Shown: piece by piece, positions 34,577 through 43,407 of the stretch
Layout: each line of letters begins with the position of its first letter
Position numbering within the stretch: position 1 is the stretch's first letter
Origin: SAR86 cluster bacterium SAR86A
GTDB taxonomy: Bacteria > Pseudomonadota > Gammaproteobacteria > Magnimaribacterales > D2472
Direction of reading: 5' to 3'
Length of the DNA: 45,316 nucleotides
Assembly (NCBI GenBank): GCA_000252525.1
Contig: JH611157.1
Location: 86,205-131,520 of the forward strand
Program-made: the position numbers and the translations under genes
Notes under the pieces: model-generated
Database searches by the model: none
What the model saw: only the letters and a program-made list of their open reading frames with translations
What the model was told of the DNA's origin: nothing

Positions 34577-35182
34577 TTATCTTTTAACAAAGAACAGCGT
34601 TATACCTGAAATTGACGTTACTAAAGCAAGTACTGATAAAATTTGTAGCAAGATATTATTTATATTATCTCGTTCACGATAATCCATAATGTGTAGTGAC
34701 CACAAAAAATCCCATATTCTCCATGAGTCTGATCTTATTGATCCAATATCGCCCGTCATATATCCAACATAAACATTAATACCGTCTTTTGTATCCGTTA
34801 TAACTTTATATGCTGGCAAATCTCCTCGATATTCATCGCCAGGATAGAATTCTGTAACTAAACTAACATCTATTGGATTTAGAGTAGTTTTTTGAGCAGT
34901 AATTTTAATAGCTTCTTCCTCAGTAAGAGGTTTAATGGCATCACCTTCTGGATAAGTTTTATAAGTCTTTTTACCCTCTTCAATGGTTTCAATAACTGAT
35001 GTACCAAGCCTATCGAATATTCGATACTCTATATCTTTGGGAAGACGATACTGCTCTCCCCTTACCAATTCAATTTTATTGTAAGCAAAATAAATTCCAG
35101 ATACTGTCCACAGCAATAACTGTATTGAAACAAATATACTTAAATACCTATGAAAATTTCTTACAAATCTTTTTGTTTTCAT
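34577..35182 (-). CDS. PepSY-domain membrane protein
   Basis: 201 residues with two membrane segments, at about 13-34 and 176-198, bracketing a periplasmic part. The first segment follows KRFVRNFHRYLSIFVSIQLLLW, the start typical of PepSY-associated TM proteins. The periplasmic part has the PepSY-like EEAIKITAQKTTLNP and YKVITDTKDGINVYVGYMTGDI, and DFLWSLHIMDYRERDN precedes the second segment. Related proteins occur with iron reductases and siderophore uptake; function here unknown. It shares one base with the folK stop, an odd partner. Confidence 0.85.
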   Translation of the reverse strand: MKTKRFVRNFHRYLSIFVSIQLLLWTVSGIYFAYNKIELVRGEQYRLPKDIEYRIFDRLGTSVIETIEEGKKTYKTYPEGDAIKPLTEEEAIKITAQKTTLNPIDVSLVTEFYPGDEYRGDLPAYKVITDTKDGINVYVGYMTGDIGSIRSDSWRIWDFLWSLHIMDYRERDNINNILLQILSVLALVTSISGITLFFVKR

Positions 35183-35559
35183 TAAATTAGTTCTTTTAAA
35201 GGTGCAGATACGAACTCATATTTCTGAATTTCGTCACTCTCAAATAATATATCATCGTTATCATCAATTTGAAGCACAATATCTATATCAAGTGTTCTAG
35301 CGCTAAACTTTGGAGCATTTCTGTTTCTTCCAGCATTGTCTTCAATTAACTTTAGCTTCTTATTAAGGTTCTTAATATCTAGTTCAGAATCTCCACAAAC
35401 TACTGAGTTTAGAAAATCATCACCTTCAAAGCCTTCAGCTTTTGTTTGATGAATTGATGAAGATTGAATGTTTGAAAGTATTTTTTTTAGTTCTTCTAAA
35501 GCAAATTCTAAATTTTTCTCAGCATTAATGTTACTGCCTAGGGATAAGAAATATTTCAT
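35182..35559 (-). CDS. folK: Short HPPK (6-hydroxymethyldihydropterin pyrophosphokinase)
   Basis: 125 residues, well below the usual 155-165. The core is kept: FLSLGSNINAEKNLEFAL at the start, FLNSVVCGD near 50, and GRNRNAPKFSARTLDIDIVL (about 78-97) with the two Asp that bind magnesium. The shortening lies in the middle and C-terminal loops (VSAPLKELI ends the protein). It makes the pyrophosphorylated pterin for dihydropteroate synthesis. It starts where folB stops (one base shared), giving FolB then FolK, consecutive pathway steps. Confidence 0.92.
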   Translation of the reverse strand: MKYFLSLGSNINAEKNLEFALEELKKILSNIQSSSIHQTKAEGFEGDDFLNSVVCGDSELDIKNLNKKLKLIEDNAGRNRNAPKFSARTLDIDIVLQIDDNDDILFESDEIQKYEFVSAPLKELI

Positions 35560-35906
35560 TATCTATGAATTATGAGTCCGACATCTTTAGCACCTCGAAG
35601 TGCTCCAGGCTTAGATACACGTAATTTGATCGATTCAACTCCGTATGTATCTTTTACTAGCGATGCGATTCCCTCAGCAAGTGATTCTTGGAGTTGAAAG
35701 GACGATTCCTCAACAAACTTAATTACTCCTTTGCAAATGGTTTTGTAATCAATAGTATCTTCAATCGAATCAGTCTTTGCAGCTCTTTTACAATCAAAGG
35801 GAAATTCCATATCAATACTAACTTCTTGTTTAACTTTTCTTTCCCAGTCAAAGATACCAATGATTGTTTTTACTCTTAAATCTTTTATGTAAATTATATC
35901 TTTCAT
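35559..35906 (-). CDS. folB: Dihydroneopterin aldolase
   Basis: 115 residues, standard length. IYIKDLRVKTIIGIFDWERKV has the typical GxxxWER start; DTIDYKTICKGVIKFVE and LQESLAEGIASL follow with the catalytic Glu region, and LRVSKPGALRGAKDVGLII ends it. It converts dihydroneopterin to 6-hydroxymethyldihydropterin. The start overlaps tsaD by 4 bases. In many gammaproteobacteria plsY stands between tsaD and folB; it is absent here. Confidence 0.95.
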   Translation of the reverse strand: MKDIIYIKDLRVKTIIGIFDWERKVKQEVSIDMEFPFDCKRAAKTDSIEDTIDYKTICKGVIKFVEESSFQLQESLAEGIASLVKDTYGVESIKLRVSKPGALRGAKDVGLIIHR

Positions 35907-36907
35907 GCTTTCAACTCATCTAACGGCCACCGAGCTCTTGCGCTTGAGGATCTGTCATTTTCAACTGATGGTTTCATCATAGATCCTACAAATGCAATCA
36001 TTGCAGCATTATCGCCACAATACTTCATATCTGGATAATACACTGTTATGTTATGTGATTCTTCGAGCTTTTTAAACTCACTTCTCAAAAACTTATTTGC
36101 AGCAACACCTCCAGCTATAATAACTTCCTTTCTTCCAGTCGTCTCAATAGATTTCTTAATCTTTGCGACCAAAACATCTGAAATTGCTTGTTGAAATGAT
36201 GCAGCAATATCTGATTTTATCTCTTGAGTCATATTAGATATTTTTTGTACAGTATATAAAACTGACGTTTTTAGTCCGCTCAGGCTCATATTTAAATCAT
36301 CACTATTAATCATAGGTCTTGGGAAATCAAATGCATCCGATCTTCCTTCAAGTGCCAGTCTCTCAATATAGGGACCGCCTGGATAAGGTAAATCTAGCAA
36401 CTTAGCTACTTTATCAAAAGCTTCTCCAACTGCATCGTCTTGAGATTGGCCAATAATTTCATATTGTCCTTTATCTTTAACATCAACGATCATGCTGTGG
36501 CCACCAGAGACAAGCAAACATATAAAAGGCATTTTTATCTCAGGGAATTCCATCATTGGTGACATCAAATGTCCCTCTAAATGGTTTATTGGTATCAAGG
36601 GAATATTGAGAGCTGTTGAAAGTCCTTGAGCAAAACTTTCTCCAATTAAGAGAGCTCCCAGCAAACCTGGTCCAGACGTATAAGCAATCTGATCAATACT
36701 ATCAAGAGAAAGGTTTCCTAAAGCGTCTTCAAGCACATCCACAATTTTTAAACAGTGGTCTCTTGAGGCTAATTCAGGTACCACTCCCCCATATTCGGCA
36801 TGCATATCCATCTGACTATGAACAGACTCTCCAATAATTCCGTCTTTAGAATCATAAATAGCTATTGCCGTTTCATCACAGGATGTTTCTATTCCTAAAG
36901 TTTTCAT
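35903..36907 (-). CDS. tsaD: tRNA threonylcarbamoyladenosine transferase TsaD
   Basis: 334 residues (E. coli 337). ASKHA-type fold with GIETSCDETAIAIYD at the start, the metal-binding NHLEGHLMSP (H-x3-H, about 107-116), LLVSGGHSMIVDV, GEAFDKVAKLL, and VIIAGGVAANKFL. It attaches threonylcarbamoyl to A37 of ANN-reading tRNAs, together with TsaB and TsaE (not here). Divergent from rpsU across 49 bases, the usual gammaproteobacterial arrangement. Confidence 0.98.
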   Translation of the reverse strand: MKTLGIETSCDETAIAIYDSKDGIIGESVHSQMDMHAEYGGVVPELASRDHCLKIVDVLEDALGNLSLDSIDQIAYTSGPGLLGALLIGESFAQGLSTALNIPLIPINHLEGHLMSPMMEFPEIKMPFICLLVSGGHSMIVDVKDKGQYEIIGQSQDDAVGEAFDKVAKLLDLPYPGGPYIERLALEGRSDAFDFPRPMINSDDLNMSLSGLKTSVLYTVQKISNMTQEIKSDIAASFQQAISDVLVAKIKKSIETTGRKEVIIAGGVAANKFLRSEFKKLEESHNITVYYPDMKYCGDNAAMIAFVGSMMKPSVENDRSSSARARWPLDELKA

Positions 36908-36915
36908 AAAAAGTT

Positions 36916-36944
36916 TTGCAAAATTGTTAATAAAAGCCTAAACT
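36916..36944 (+). promoter_or_regulatory. Candidate promoter for rpsU-yqeY
   Basis: TTGCAA (36916-36921) and TAAACT (36939-36944) are separated by exactly 17 bases. The same TAAACT occurs in the fis candidate. Transcription would begin only some 5-8 bases before the ATG at 36957 and there is no Shine-Dalgarno, so the mRNA would be nearly leaderless; a promoter further upstream inside tsaD is the alternative. Confidence 0.35.
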
Positions 36945-36956
36945 ACGCGTCACATT

Positions 36957-37172
36957 ATGCCTTCAATTATTATAAAAGATACAGAACATTTTGATATTGG
37001 TTTGAGGAAATTCAAGCGTGCATGTGAAAAAGCAGCAATTGTTCCTGAAATAAGAGCAAGAGAATTTTACGAAAAGCCAACTGAGAAAAGAAAACGTCTA
37101 ATGGCAGCAGCTGTCAAAAGAGCAAAGAAATCTAATAGAAAGTTTTCATTCCCAAGACAAAGATCTAGATAG
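36957..37172 (+). CDS. rpsU: 30S ribosomal protein bS21
   Basis: 71 residues, the exact family length. The start [20 protein letters not shown] and the basic [14 protein letters not shown]-like centre (here [15 protein letters not shown]) match bS21; the end is Lys/Arg-rich. It helps the 30S subunit bind mRNA near the anti-Shine-Dalgarno. Divergent from tsaD, followed 2 bases later by yqeY. dnaG and rpoD, normally next in the operon, are at 3-6.7 kb instead. Confidence 0.98.
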   Translation: MPSIIIKDTEHFDIGLRKFKRACEKAAIVPEIRAREFYEKPTEKRKRLMAAAVKRAKKSNRKFSFPRQRSR

Positions 37173-37174
37173 TT

Positions 37175-37618
37175 TTGGCGCTTTTATCAGATATTAAAAA
37201 CGACCTAAAACAAGCTATGCTTGATAAAAATGATTTGGTTAGAGACACCATCAGAATGTTTTTATCAGAAGTCCAAAGATTCGAAATAGATAACAAAGAA
37301 GAAGTTGATGACGCAAAGGCATTACAGATCATCAATAAAATGATTAAACAAAGAAATGACTCCATTTCTCAATTTAAAGAAGGTGGCAGAGAGGATTTAG
37401 CTGATAAAGAACAACAAGAAGTTGAAATTCTTTCAAAATATAAACCAGAGCAGTTAAGTGAAGAAGAAATTGCTGAAAAAGTCAAAAGCGCAATTCAAGA
37501 AAGTGGTGCTGAATCAATGCAGGATATTGGTAAGGTAATGGGAGTTTTAAAATCAGCTTTAGCTGGCTCAGCAGATATGGGGCTTGTTAGCAAAATAGTA
37601 AAAGATCAGCTTGCTTAG
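37175..37618 (+). CDS. yqeY: GatB/YqeY domain protein
   Basis: 147 residues, typical. It begins [26 protein letters not shown] and contains [29 protein letters not shown], then [12 protein letters not shown], the helical tail domain related to the tRNA-binding end of Gat[26 protein letters not shown] closes the protein. Function unknown; a link to tRNA-dependent amidation is suggested by homology. The start is TTG at 37175, 2 bases after rpsU. In pseudomonads the same gene sits between rpsU and dnaG; here it precedes rph. Confidence 0.92.
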   Translation: MALLSDIKNDLKQAMLDKNDLVRDTIRMFLSEVQRFEIDNKEEVDDAKALQIINKMIKQRNDSISQFKEGGREDLADKEQQEVEILSKYKPEQLSEEEIAEKVKSAIQESGAESMQDIGKVMGVLKSALAGSADMGLVSKIVKDQLA

Positions 37619-37635
37619 TAATATTTTTCAAAAAC

Positions 37636-38340
37636 ATGAAAAGAAATCAAGATCGAAGTAATAATCAACTAAGAGATATTACTATTGAACCAAATATAAA
37701 TATTCATGCCGAAGGTTCTGTATTAATTTCATTTGGTAATACAAAAGTCATTTGTAATGCATCAATAGAAAATAATGTTCCTAGATGGATGAAAAATTCA
37801 GATGAAGGTTGGGTGACTGGTGAGTATGGAATGCTTCCAAGGTCTACTAATGAAAGAATGAGCAGAGAGGCTGCAAGAGGCAAACAAAGTGGCAGAACAC
37901 AAGAAATTCAGAGACTCATTGGAAGATCATTAAGGCAGGCAGTTAATCTTAAATATCTTAAAGGAAAAACTATCAACGTAGATTGTGATGTAATTCAGGC
38001 TGATGGTGGAACAAGAACTGCTTCAATAACTGGTGGTTGTGTTGCACTTTTTCTAGCTATCAAAAATCATCATGACGATCAACGAGCCATTAAATCATTT
38101 GTTGCAGCAGTATCAATGGGAATTAAAGATGGTCAAGTTTTACTTGATTTAGATTATGATGAAGATAGCACTGCAGATACTGATTTAAATATTGTTATGA
38201 ACGATAAAGACGAATTAATTGAAATTCAAGGTACCGCAGAAGATGCTCCTTTTTCAAAAAAGGAACTTGATGATATGCTTGTGATGGGCAGCCAAGCAAT
38301 AGCTGATATTATTAAAAAACAAAAAGCTTGTATTGAATAA
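37636..38340 (+). CDS. rph: Ribonuclease PH
   Basis: 234 residues (full-length family about 238). Motifs: [38 protein letters not shown] (the RNA- and phosphate-binding arginines), [12 protein letters not shown], and [39 protein letters not shown] holds the catalytic Asp residues. It trims tRNA 3' ends phosphorolytically. It follows yqeY by 17 bases and its stop abuts the pyrE GTG, as in the E. coli rph-pyrE pair. Confidence 0.98.
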   Translation: MKRNQDRSNNQLRDITIEPNINIHAEGSVLISFGNTKVICNASIENNVPRWMKNSDEGWVTGEYGMLPRSTNERMSREAARGKQSGRTQEIQRLIGRSLRQAVNLKYLKGKTINVDCDVIQADGGTRTASITGGCVALFLAIKNHHDDQRAIKSFVAAVSMGIKDGQVLLDLDYDEDSTADTDLNIVMNDKDELIEIQGTAEDAPFSKKELDDMLVMGSQAIADIIKKQKACIE

Positions 38341-38979
38341 GTGAAAGATTATCAAAAGTCATTTTTAAATTTAGCAATAGAATCTCAAGCACTACAATTT
38401 GGAGAATTTACACTTAAATCAGGTCGACAAAGCCCATATTTTTTTAATGCTGCAAATATGCTTAAAGGCTCTAATTTATTCCAGTTAGCACAATGTTATG
38501 TTGAAGCAATAATTGATAACAATATTGAGTTTGATTGCATATATGGTCCTGCCTATAAGGGTATTTTTCTTGGTTCTATTGTTGCTACAGTTTTCAGTGA
38601 ACAAGGTAAAAATTATCCTGTTAGCTTCAATAGAAAAGAGGCAAAAGATCATGGAGAAGGTGGAAATATTATAGGTGCGAATCCAAGTGGGAACGTGTTA
38701 ATTATTGATGATGTTTTATCGGCTGGAACTGCTGGAAGAGAATCAATTAATTCAATAATTAATCATAATGCGACTCCTTCCAGTTTTGTTGTTGGTCTTG
38801 ATAGACAGGAGAAAGGAGTTTCTGATGAATCAGCCAGTAAAGAATTAGAAAATGAATTCAATATGAATGTTACATCGATAGTAAATCTTGACTCTCTGAT
38901 TGCATACGTCAGCAATGAATCTGAGCTTACAGAATATCTTGAAGGCCTAAATAACTATAGAGAGACCTGGGGCGCATAA
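38341..38979 (+). CDS. pyrE: Orotate phosphoribosyltransferase
   Basis: 212 residues (E. coli 213). FGEFTLKSGRQSPYFFNA at the start, IYGPAYKGIFLGSIVA near 70-85, the flexible loop FNRKEAKDHGEGGNIIG near 98-114, and the PRPP motif VLIIDDVLSAGTAG near 121-134. It makes OMP from orotate. The start is GTG, directly after the rph stop with no spacing, so it depends on rph translation or read-through ribosomes. ribE begins at the next base after its stop. Confidence 0.98.
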   Translation: MKDYQKSFLNLAIESQALQFGEFTLKSGRQSPYFFNAANMLKGSNLFQLAQCYVEAIIDNNIEFDCIYGPAYKGIFLGSIVATVFSEQGKNYPVSFNRKEAKDHGEGGNIIGANPSGNVLIIDDVLSAGTAGRESINSIINHNATPSSFVVGLDRQEKGVSDESASKELENEFNMNVTSIVNLDSLIAYVSNESELTEYLEGLNNYRETWGA

Positions 38980-39591
38980 ATGTTTTCAGGAATTGTTCAA
39001 GGTACAGGAAAAATATCCAAAATAATTTCAAAAAAGAATCATATTACTTTAGAAATATCTGCTCCTAAAAATTTTAATAAAAACTTAAAAAAAGGGGCTA
39101 GTGTCTCCGTAAATGGAATCTGCTTAACCTCTTTAGATAATGGTAAAAAGAATCTGAAGTTTGATGTAATCAATGAAACATTATCAAAAACAAATATTGG
39201 TAAGGCTAGAAAAGGTTCTTTAGTAAATTTAGAAAGATCAATTACAGCATCAACAGAAATAGGTGGTCATCTAATGTCGGGGCATGTCCATTTTGCTGGA
39301 AAAATAGAAAAGATAATCACAAAAAACACTAATAAAGATATTCAAATTAAATTCCCAAAAAAATATAGGCAATATATTTTTGAAAAGGGCTATATAGGTG
39401 TAAATGGATGCAGCTTAACTCTTGGTAAAGTTAATAATGACTCTTTTTACGTGCATTTAATACCTGAGACTCTAAAAATTACCAACCTTAGTGACTTAAA
39501 AAAAGGTTCTTTTGTAAATATTGAGATTGATCAAAATACGATTGCTATAGTTGAAACAGTAAAGAATTCTTTAGCTGCCCAAAAATCTTGA
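38980..39591 (+). CDS. ribE: Riboflavin synthase alpha chain
   Basis: 203 residues with two lumazine-binding barrels. The first (1-97) has MFSGIVQGTGKI, SVNGICLTS, FDVINETLSKTNIG and VNLERS; the second (98-203) has GGHLMSGHVHFAGKI, GVNGCSLTLGKV, FYVHLIPETLKITN and VNIEID. It converts two lumazines to riboflavin. The stop lies 21 bases inside the convergent pyrB gene, an overlap of coding ends. Confidence 0.97.
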   Translation: MFSGIVQGTGKISKIISKKNHITLEISAPKNFNKNLKKGASVSVNGICLTSLDNGKKNLKFDVINETLSKTNIGKARKGSLVNLERSITASTEIGGHLMSGHVHFAGKIEKIITKNTNKDIQIKFPKKYRQYIFEKGYIGVNGCSLTLGKVNNDSFYVHLIPETLKITNLSDLKKGSFVNIEIDQNTIAIVETVKNSLAAQKS

Positions 39592-40476
39592 TAATACAGC
39601 CATTCTTATAGCAACGCCATTTGCCACCTGTTGCCTAATTACAGAATTTTCTGAGTCATATACAGCTTCTGTTATTTCAACATAATTAACCGGTCCTGGA
39701 TGCATTACAATTGCGTCACCTTTTGCAGACTCAAGTTTTTCAGAAGACAATTGATACTCTGATTTATATGTTTCAAGATCTAAATTAAGCTCTTTTTCAA
39801 ATCTTTCGTACTGAATTCTCAAAGCCATTACAACATCTGCATTTTCAAGGGCTGACTCTAAATGAGATTCATACTTACCAATCTTAGGATTTTGATACTT
39901 GGTACACATTTCAGGATGCCCACAAAATGTTAGCGATCCTAAATCAAAATTAGATACACCTTCAACAAAAGAGGAAGTAACTCTAGAATGATCAAGATCT
40001 CCTACGATAACAATATTCAGGCCATCTAAATTTTCTTTATGATCGATAATTGTCTTTATATCTAAAAGTGCTTGTGTTGGATGTGAAATTGATCCTTCTC
40101 CTGCATTTATGAAAACCATTTTCGGCAAACATTCAGCTAATTCTCTAATTACAGATTCAGGATGTCTTAACACACATAAATCTACACCCATAAGATTGAG
40201 AGCATCTACAGTTTCAAAAATAGATTCACCCTTTTGAACTGAGGAATTTTCAATATCAAAATCTAATACTGAGCATCCTAAATTGTTTGCAGCAATCGCA
40301 AAAGATGACTTTGTTCGTGTGCTTGGCTCACAAAAAACATTTGCAACTATTTTGTCTGGAAAAAGATTTTCTTTCCTAAAGTTACCTTCATCATCAATGA
40401 AATTATTTGAGAACTCTATCAGGTCCAGTATGTCTTTTTTTGAAAGATCGTTTATTGATAAAAGATTATTAGCCAT
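39571..40476 (-). CDS. pyrB: Aspartate carbamoyltransferase catalytic chain
   Basis: 301 residues (E. coli 311). The carbamoyl-phosphate site is EPSTRTKSSFAIAANNLG (about 51-68). Other landmarks are HPTQALLDIKTI near 131-142, IVGDLDHSRVTSS near 154-166, and VMHPGPVN near 257-264. The C-terminus RQQVANGVAIRMAVL is normal. No pyrI is adjacent. It is the last gene of the yicC-gmk-rpoZ-spoT-ridA run and overlaps the ridA stop by 8 bases; its 3' end overlaps ribE by 21 bases on the other strand. Confidence 0.98.
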   Translation of the reverse strand: MANNLLSINDLSKKDILDLIEFSNNFIDDEGNFRKENLFPDKIVANVFCEPSTRTKSSFAIAANNLGCSVLDFDIENSSVQKGESIFETVDALNLMGVDLCVLRHPESVIRELAECLPKMVFINAGEGSISHPTQALLDIKTIIDHKENLDGLNIVIVGDLDHSRVTSSFVEGVSNFDLGSLTFCGHPEMCTKYQNPKIGKYESHLESALENADVVMALRIQYERFEKELNLDLETYKSEYQLSSEKLESAKGDAIVMHPGPVNYVEITEAVYDSENSVIRQQVANGVAIRMAVLSRFLGS

Positions 40477-40855
40477 TAATTAATACTATTGCCTCTATTT
40501 CAACATTTACTCCAAGCGGGAGACCCGAAACCTCCACAGTGGCTCTTGCTGGATATGGTTCAGAAAAATACTCTTTCATCATATCGTTAACAACTGCAAA
40601 ATTACTCAAGTCAGTGAGAAAAATTGAAATCTTAACAATATCATCAAGGCTACACCCCGCAGCTTCGCAAATACTTTTAACATTGTCTAAGACTTGTCTG
40701 GCTTGATCTTCTATTGATTCAGTCACCAAATCTCCTGTTTTTGGATTAAGAGGTACCTGTCCAGAGATAAATATCAAATTACCTGCCTTTACTGCTTGAG
40801 AATATGGTCCAATTGCCTGTGGTGCATTCTTTGTCGAAATAATTTCTTTTGTCAT
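40469..40855 (-). CDS. ridA: RidA family enamine/imine deaminase
   Basis: 128 residues, standard. The start TKNAPQAIGPYSQAVKAGNL, ISGQVPLNPKTG, and the active-site Arg in YPARATVEVSGLPLGVNVEIEAI (Arg about 105, Glu about 120) mark the RidA subgroup. It hydrolyses reactive 2-aminoacrylate-type intermediates from PLP enzymes. A clear AGGGAGA ribosome site precedes its ATG. Thirty-five bases downstream of spoT, the position it also takes in pseudomonads. Confidence 0.97.
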   Translation of the reverse strand: MTKEIISTKNAPQAIGPYSQAVKAGNLIFISGQVPLNPKTGDLVTESIEDQARQVLDNVKSICEAAGCSLDDIVKISIFLTDLSNFAVVNDMMKEYFSEPYPARATVEVSGLPLGVNVEIEAIVLING

Positions 40856-40890
40856 CTTAATATTCTCCCTATAAAAAATACTCTATTCTA

Positions 40891-43074
40891 CTACTTATCA
40901 TTAATATTTCTTTTACAACTTGTTGTAAATTTTAGCGATCTCACTTTTTGCATAATACTTTTTAGTTCTTCTTTGTTTTTAACTTCTATTTGTATCTCAA
41001 ATCCTGAAAACTTTTTGTCAATGGTTTTAGTATTTACTGAGCCAATATTGATTCCAGACTTGGCGAATACAGAGCCCAAGTCAGATAAAACACCAACTTT
41101 ATCTTGTGTGCTTACGTCTATTTTAGCTTTATAAAGATGTTCTTTTTTATTTTCTCCCCATATTGCAGGCATATATCTTGGATCTTTATTTAAGAAAGGT
41201 TTTACCTGTTTACATTTTTGATTATGAATAACCATGCCTCTTTCAGTATCAGAGTGTGCAACAACATCATCTCCGTAGACTGGAAAGCAGCACTTTGCAA
41301 ACCTAACTGTCACACTTTCAATTTTATTATCAAGAATTAAGACTGGCTTTGGTTCTTTTATTCCTTCTCTTATTTGAAGTCCTGAATAAAATCTTTCTGC
41401 AATGATACTACCAGTTCTTTTTCCAAGCCCAAGATCAGTAAGAAGTTTATTAAGAGAGGTTACTCCTATGGAGTCGAGGATCTTCTTGAGTGAATTTCCT
41501 CTATATTCCTTCAAACTAGATCCAGCTCTTTTAAGCTCAGTTTCGAGCATAACTTTGCCGGCTTTTCTTGCATCAGATGCTTTTTGTTTTCTTAGTCTAG
41601 ACCGAATTGCACTTCTAGCCTTGCTTGTTGCTACGTAATTTAACCAAGATGGGTCTAGGTAAGGTTCTTTTTTGGATGTAATAATCTCAACAGTTTGTCC
41701 TGACTCTAACTCAATGTTCAAAGGCACTTCACTTCTATTTACTTTACATCCAATAATTGTATCTCCTAGATCAGTGTGAACCTCATATGCAAAATCTATT
41801 GGAGTTGAGCCTCTTCTTAAAGCGTATATATCACCTTTTGGTGAGAATAAGAAAACTTCTTCAGAACTAAGGTCTGTTTTAATTGATTGAGCAAATTCTG
41901 ATGGATCATTAGTTTTCTTTTGAAGATCTGCTAATCCCAAGAGCCATCTTGAAGCTCGAAGTTCTGATCCTCGTTTTTTATCATCAGTTTTGTACTGCCA
42001 ATGCGCTGCAATACCAAAGTTTGCAATCTCTGCCATATTTCTTGTTTGAATCTGAACTTCAATAGGAAAAGCATTTAATGCTAACAAACTAGTATGAAGA
42101 GCCTGGTAGCCATTACTTTTAGGGATAGCGATATAGTCCTTAAATCTATTTTCTATCGGAGAGAAATAGTTATGGATGATACCTAAAGATCTGTAACACT
42201 CGTCGATAGAATCAACTAATATTCTGAATCCGTAAACATCTAATATTTCAGAAAATGGCTTATGTTTAGATTTAATTTTTCTATAAATACTATAAATATT
42301 TTTCTCTCTTCCTTTTACTCCTACTTGCTCAATTCCGTTTGATTTGAGCTTACGCTTAAGCTCCTTTCTTATTTTTGAAATTATTCTTTTTCTTCCACCA
42401 CTTGATTTATTAATTGCACTTTCAAGCATGGATGCTCTGAGTGGATGAATACATCTAAATGCGAGATCCTCCAACTCAGATCTAATTTCTTGCATACCTA
42501 TTCTTAAAGCTAATGGTCCATATAATTCTATTGTCTCTTTAGACTTCATTATTTGTTTTGATCTTGGGAGATGTTCAATAGTTCGCATGTTGTGAAGGCG
42601 ATCACAAATTTTTACGAGAATTACTCTAACGTCTTTGGACATTGCTAGCATCATTTTTTGAAGATTATTAGCATCTCTATCTGATCGACTAGTTATATCA
42701 AGCTTACCAAGCTTACTAACTCCATCTACGATGTTTGCAACATCATTTCCAAATAAATCTTCCAAGTTCTTTTTAGTAACATCACAATCTTCTAATACAT
42801 CATGCATTAATGCTGCACAGATAGAATCTGGATCCATTTTTAAATCCAATAATATTGTTGCAACTGCAAGAGGATGAGTAATATATTTTGATCCATCCAT
42901 TCTATCTTGGCCATCATGAGCATAGAAGGCTAAAGAATATGCGGTCTGGATTTTTTTTATTTCGTCTTTGTTGAGATATTGTTTTGCGCTTTTATAAAAT
43001 TTTGCTGGTAACCTTAATAGGTTTGCTTCGTTGAAATTCTCTAATAATATGTTTGGGAGCACATGTTCGCTCAA
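40891..43074 (-). CDS. spoT: Bifunctional (p)ppGpp synthetase/hydrolase SpoT
   Basis: 727 residues (E. coli 702). The N-terminal hydrolase is intact: HDGQDRMDGSKYITHPLAV, ALMHDVLEDC (HD pair) and VKICDRLHNMRTI. The synthetase domain (about 230-355) has YGFRILVDS, ENRFKDYIAIPKSNGYQALH and EVQIQTRNMAEIANFGIAAHW, with IPKSN in place of the RelA-type loop. TGS follows at about 385-450 (VFLFSPKGDIYALRRGSTPIDFAYEVHT), then a helical part with a CCFPVYGDDVV segment, and a C-terminal ACT domain (about 650-725). Twenty bases after rpoZ. Confidence 0.98.
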   Translation of the reverse strand: MSEHVLPNILLENFNEANLLRLPAKFYKSAKQYLNKDEIKKIQTAYSLAFYAHDGQDRMDGSKYITHPLAVATILLDLKMDPDSICAALMHDVLEDCDVTKKNLEDLFGNDVANIVDGVSKLGKLDITSRSDRDANNLQKMMLAMSKDVRVILVKICDRLHNMRTIEHLPRSKQIMKSKETIELYGPLALRIGMQEIRSELEDLAFRCIHPLRASMLESAINKSSGGRKRIISKIRKELKRKLKSNGIEQVGVKGREKNIYSIYRKIKSKHKPFSEILDVYGFRILVDSIDECYRSLGIIHNYFSPIENRFKDYIAIPKSNGYQALHTSLLALNAFPIEVQIQTRNMAEIANFGIAAHWQYKTDDKKRGSELRASRWLLGLADLQKKTNDPSEFAQSIKTDLSSEEVFLFSPKGDIYALRRGSTPIDFAYEVHTDLGDTIIGCKVNRSEVPLNIELESGQTVEIITSKKEPYLDPSWLNYVATSKARSAIRSRLRKQKASDARKAGKVMLETELKRAGSSLKEYRGNSLKKILDSIGVTSLNKLLTDLGLGKRTGSIIAERFYSGLQIREGIKEPKPVLILDNKIESVTVRFAKCCFPVYGDDVVAHSDTERGMVIHNQKCKQVKPFLNKDPRYMPAIWGENKKEHLYKAKIDVSTQDKVGVLSDLGSVFAKSGINIGSVNTKTIDKKFSGFEIQIEVKNKEELKSIMQKVRSLKFTTSCKRNINDK

Positions 43075-43094
43075 GATAACCCCCCTATAGTCAT

Positions 43095-43364
43095 CTATCC
43101 TATGTTTTCGTCTTCTTTATTGCTTGGAGCAGAGAATTCATCTAACAATACATCTTCCTCGAGAGTTTTTTCAAGAGTTTCTCTATCAAGAAGCCCTTCT
43201 TCAATCTCTCTTAATGCTACTAATGTTGGCTTATCATTATCCCACTCAACCAAAGGATCTCGACTTGTAGTTGATAATTGTCTTGCCCTTTTTGAAGCCA
43301 TAAGTATTAGATCAAATCTACTAGGAATTTTTTCCAAACAATCTTCTACTGTAATTCTTGCCAT
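43095..43364 (-). CDS. rpoZ: RNA polymerase omega subunit
   Basis: 89 residues (E. coli 91). [29 protein letters not shown]-type start and [15 protein letters not shown] are diagnostic. It chaperones beta-prime and forms part of the ppGpp site on polymerase, which fits its place beside spoT. A good AGGAGA ribosome site lies upstream. An opposite-strand open frame across it is only a shadow. Confidence 0.97.
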   Translation of the reverse strand: MARITVEDCLEKIPSRFDLILMASKRARQLSTTSRDPLVEWDNDKPTLVALREIEEGLLDRETLEKTLEEDVLLDEFSAPSNKEDENIG

Positions 43365-43407
43365 TTATTAATCTCCTGGGACGAGTATTCTAATTCTAAT
43401 CACCCCA

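Noticed and set aside
43063-43371. Plus-strand open frame of 102 codons over rpoZ
   Set aside because: It is the reverse of rpoZ, which has a good ribosome site and full omega motifs.
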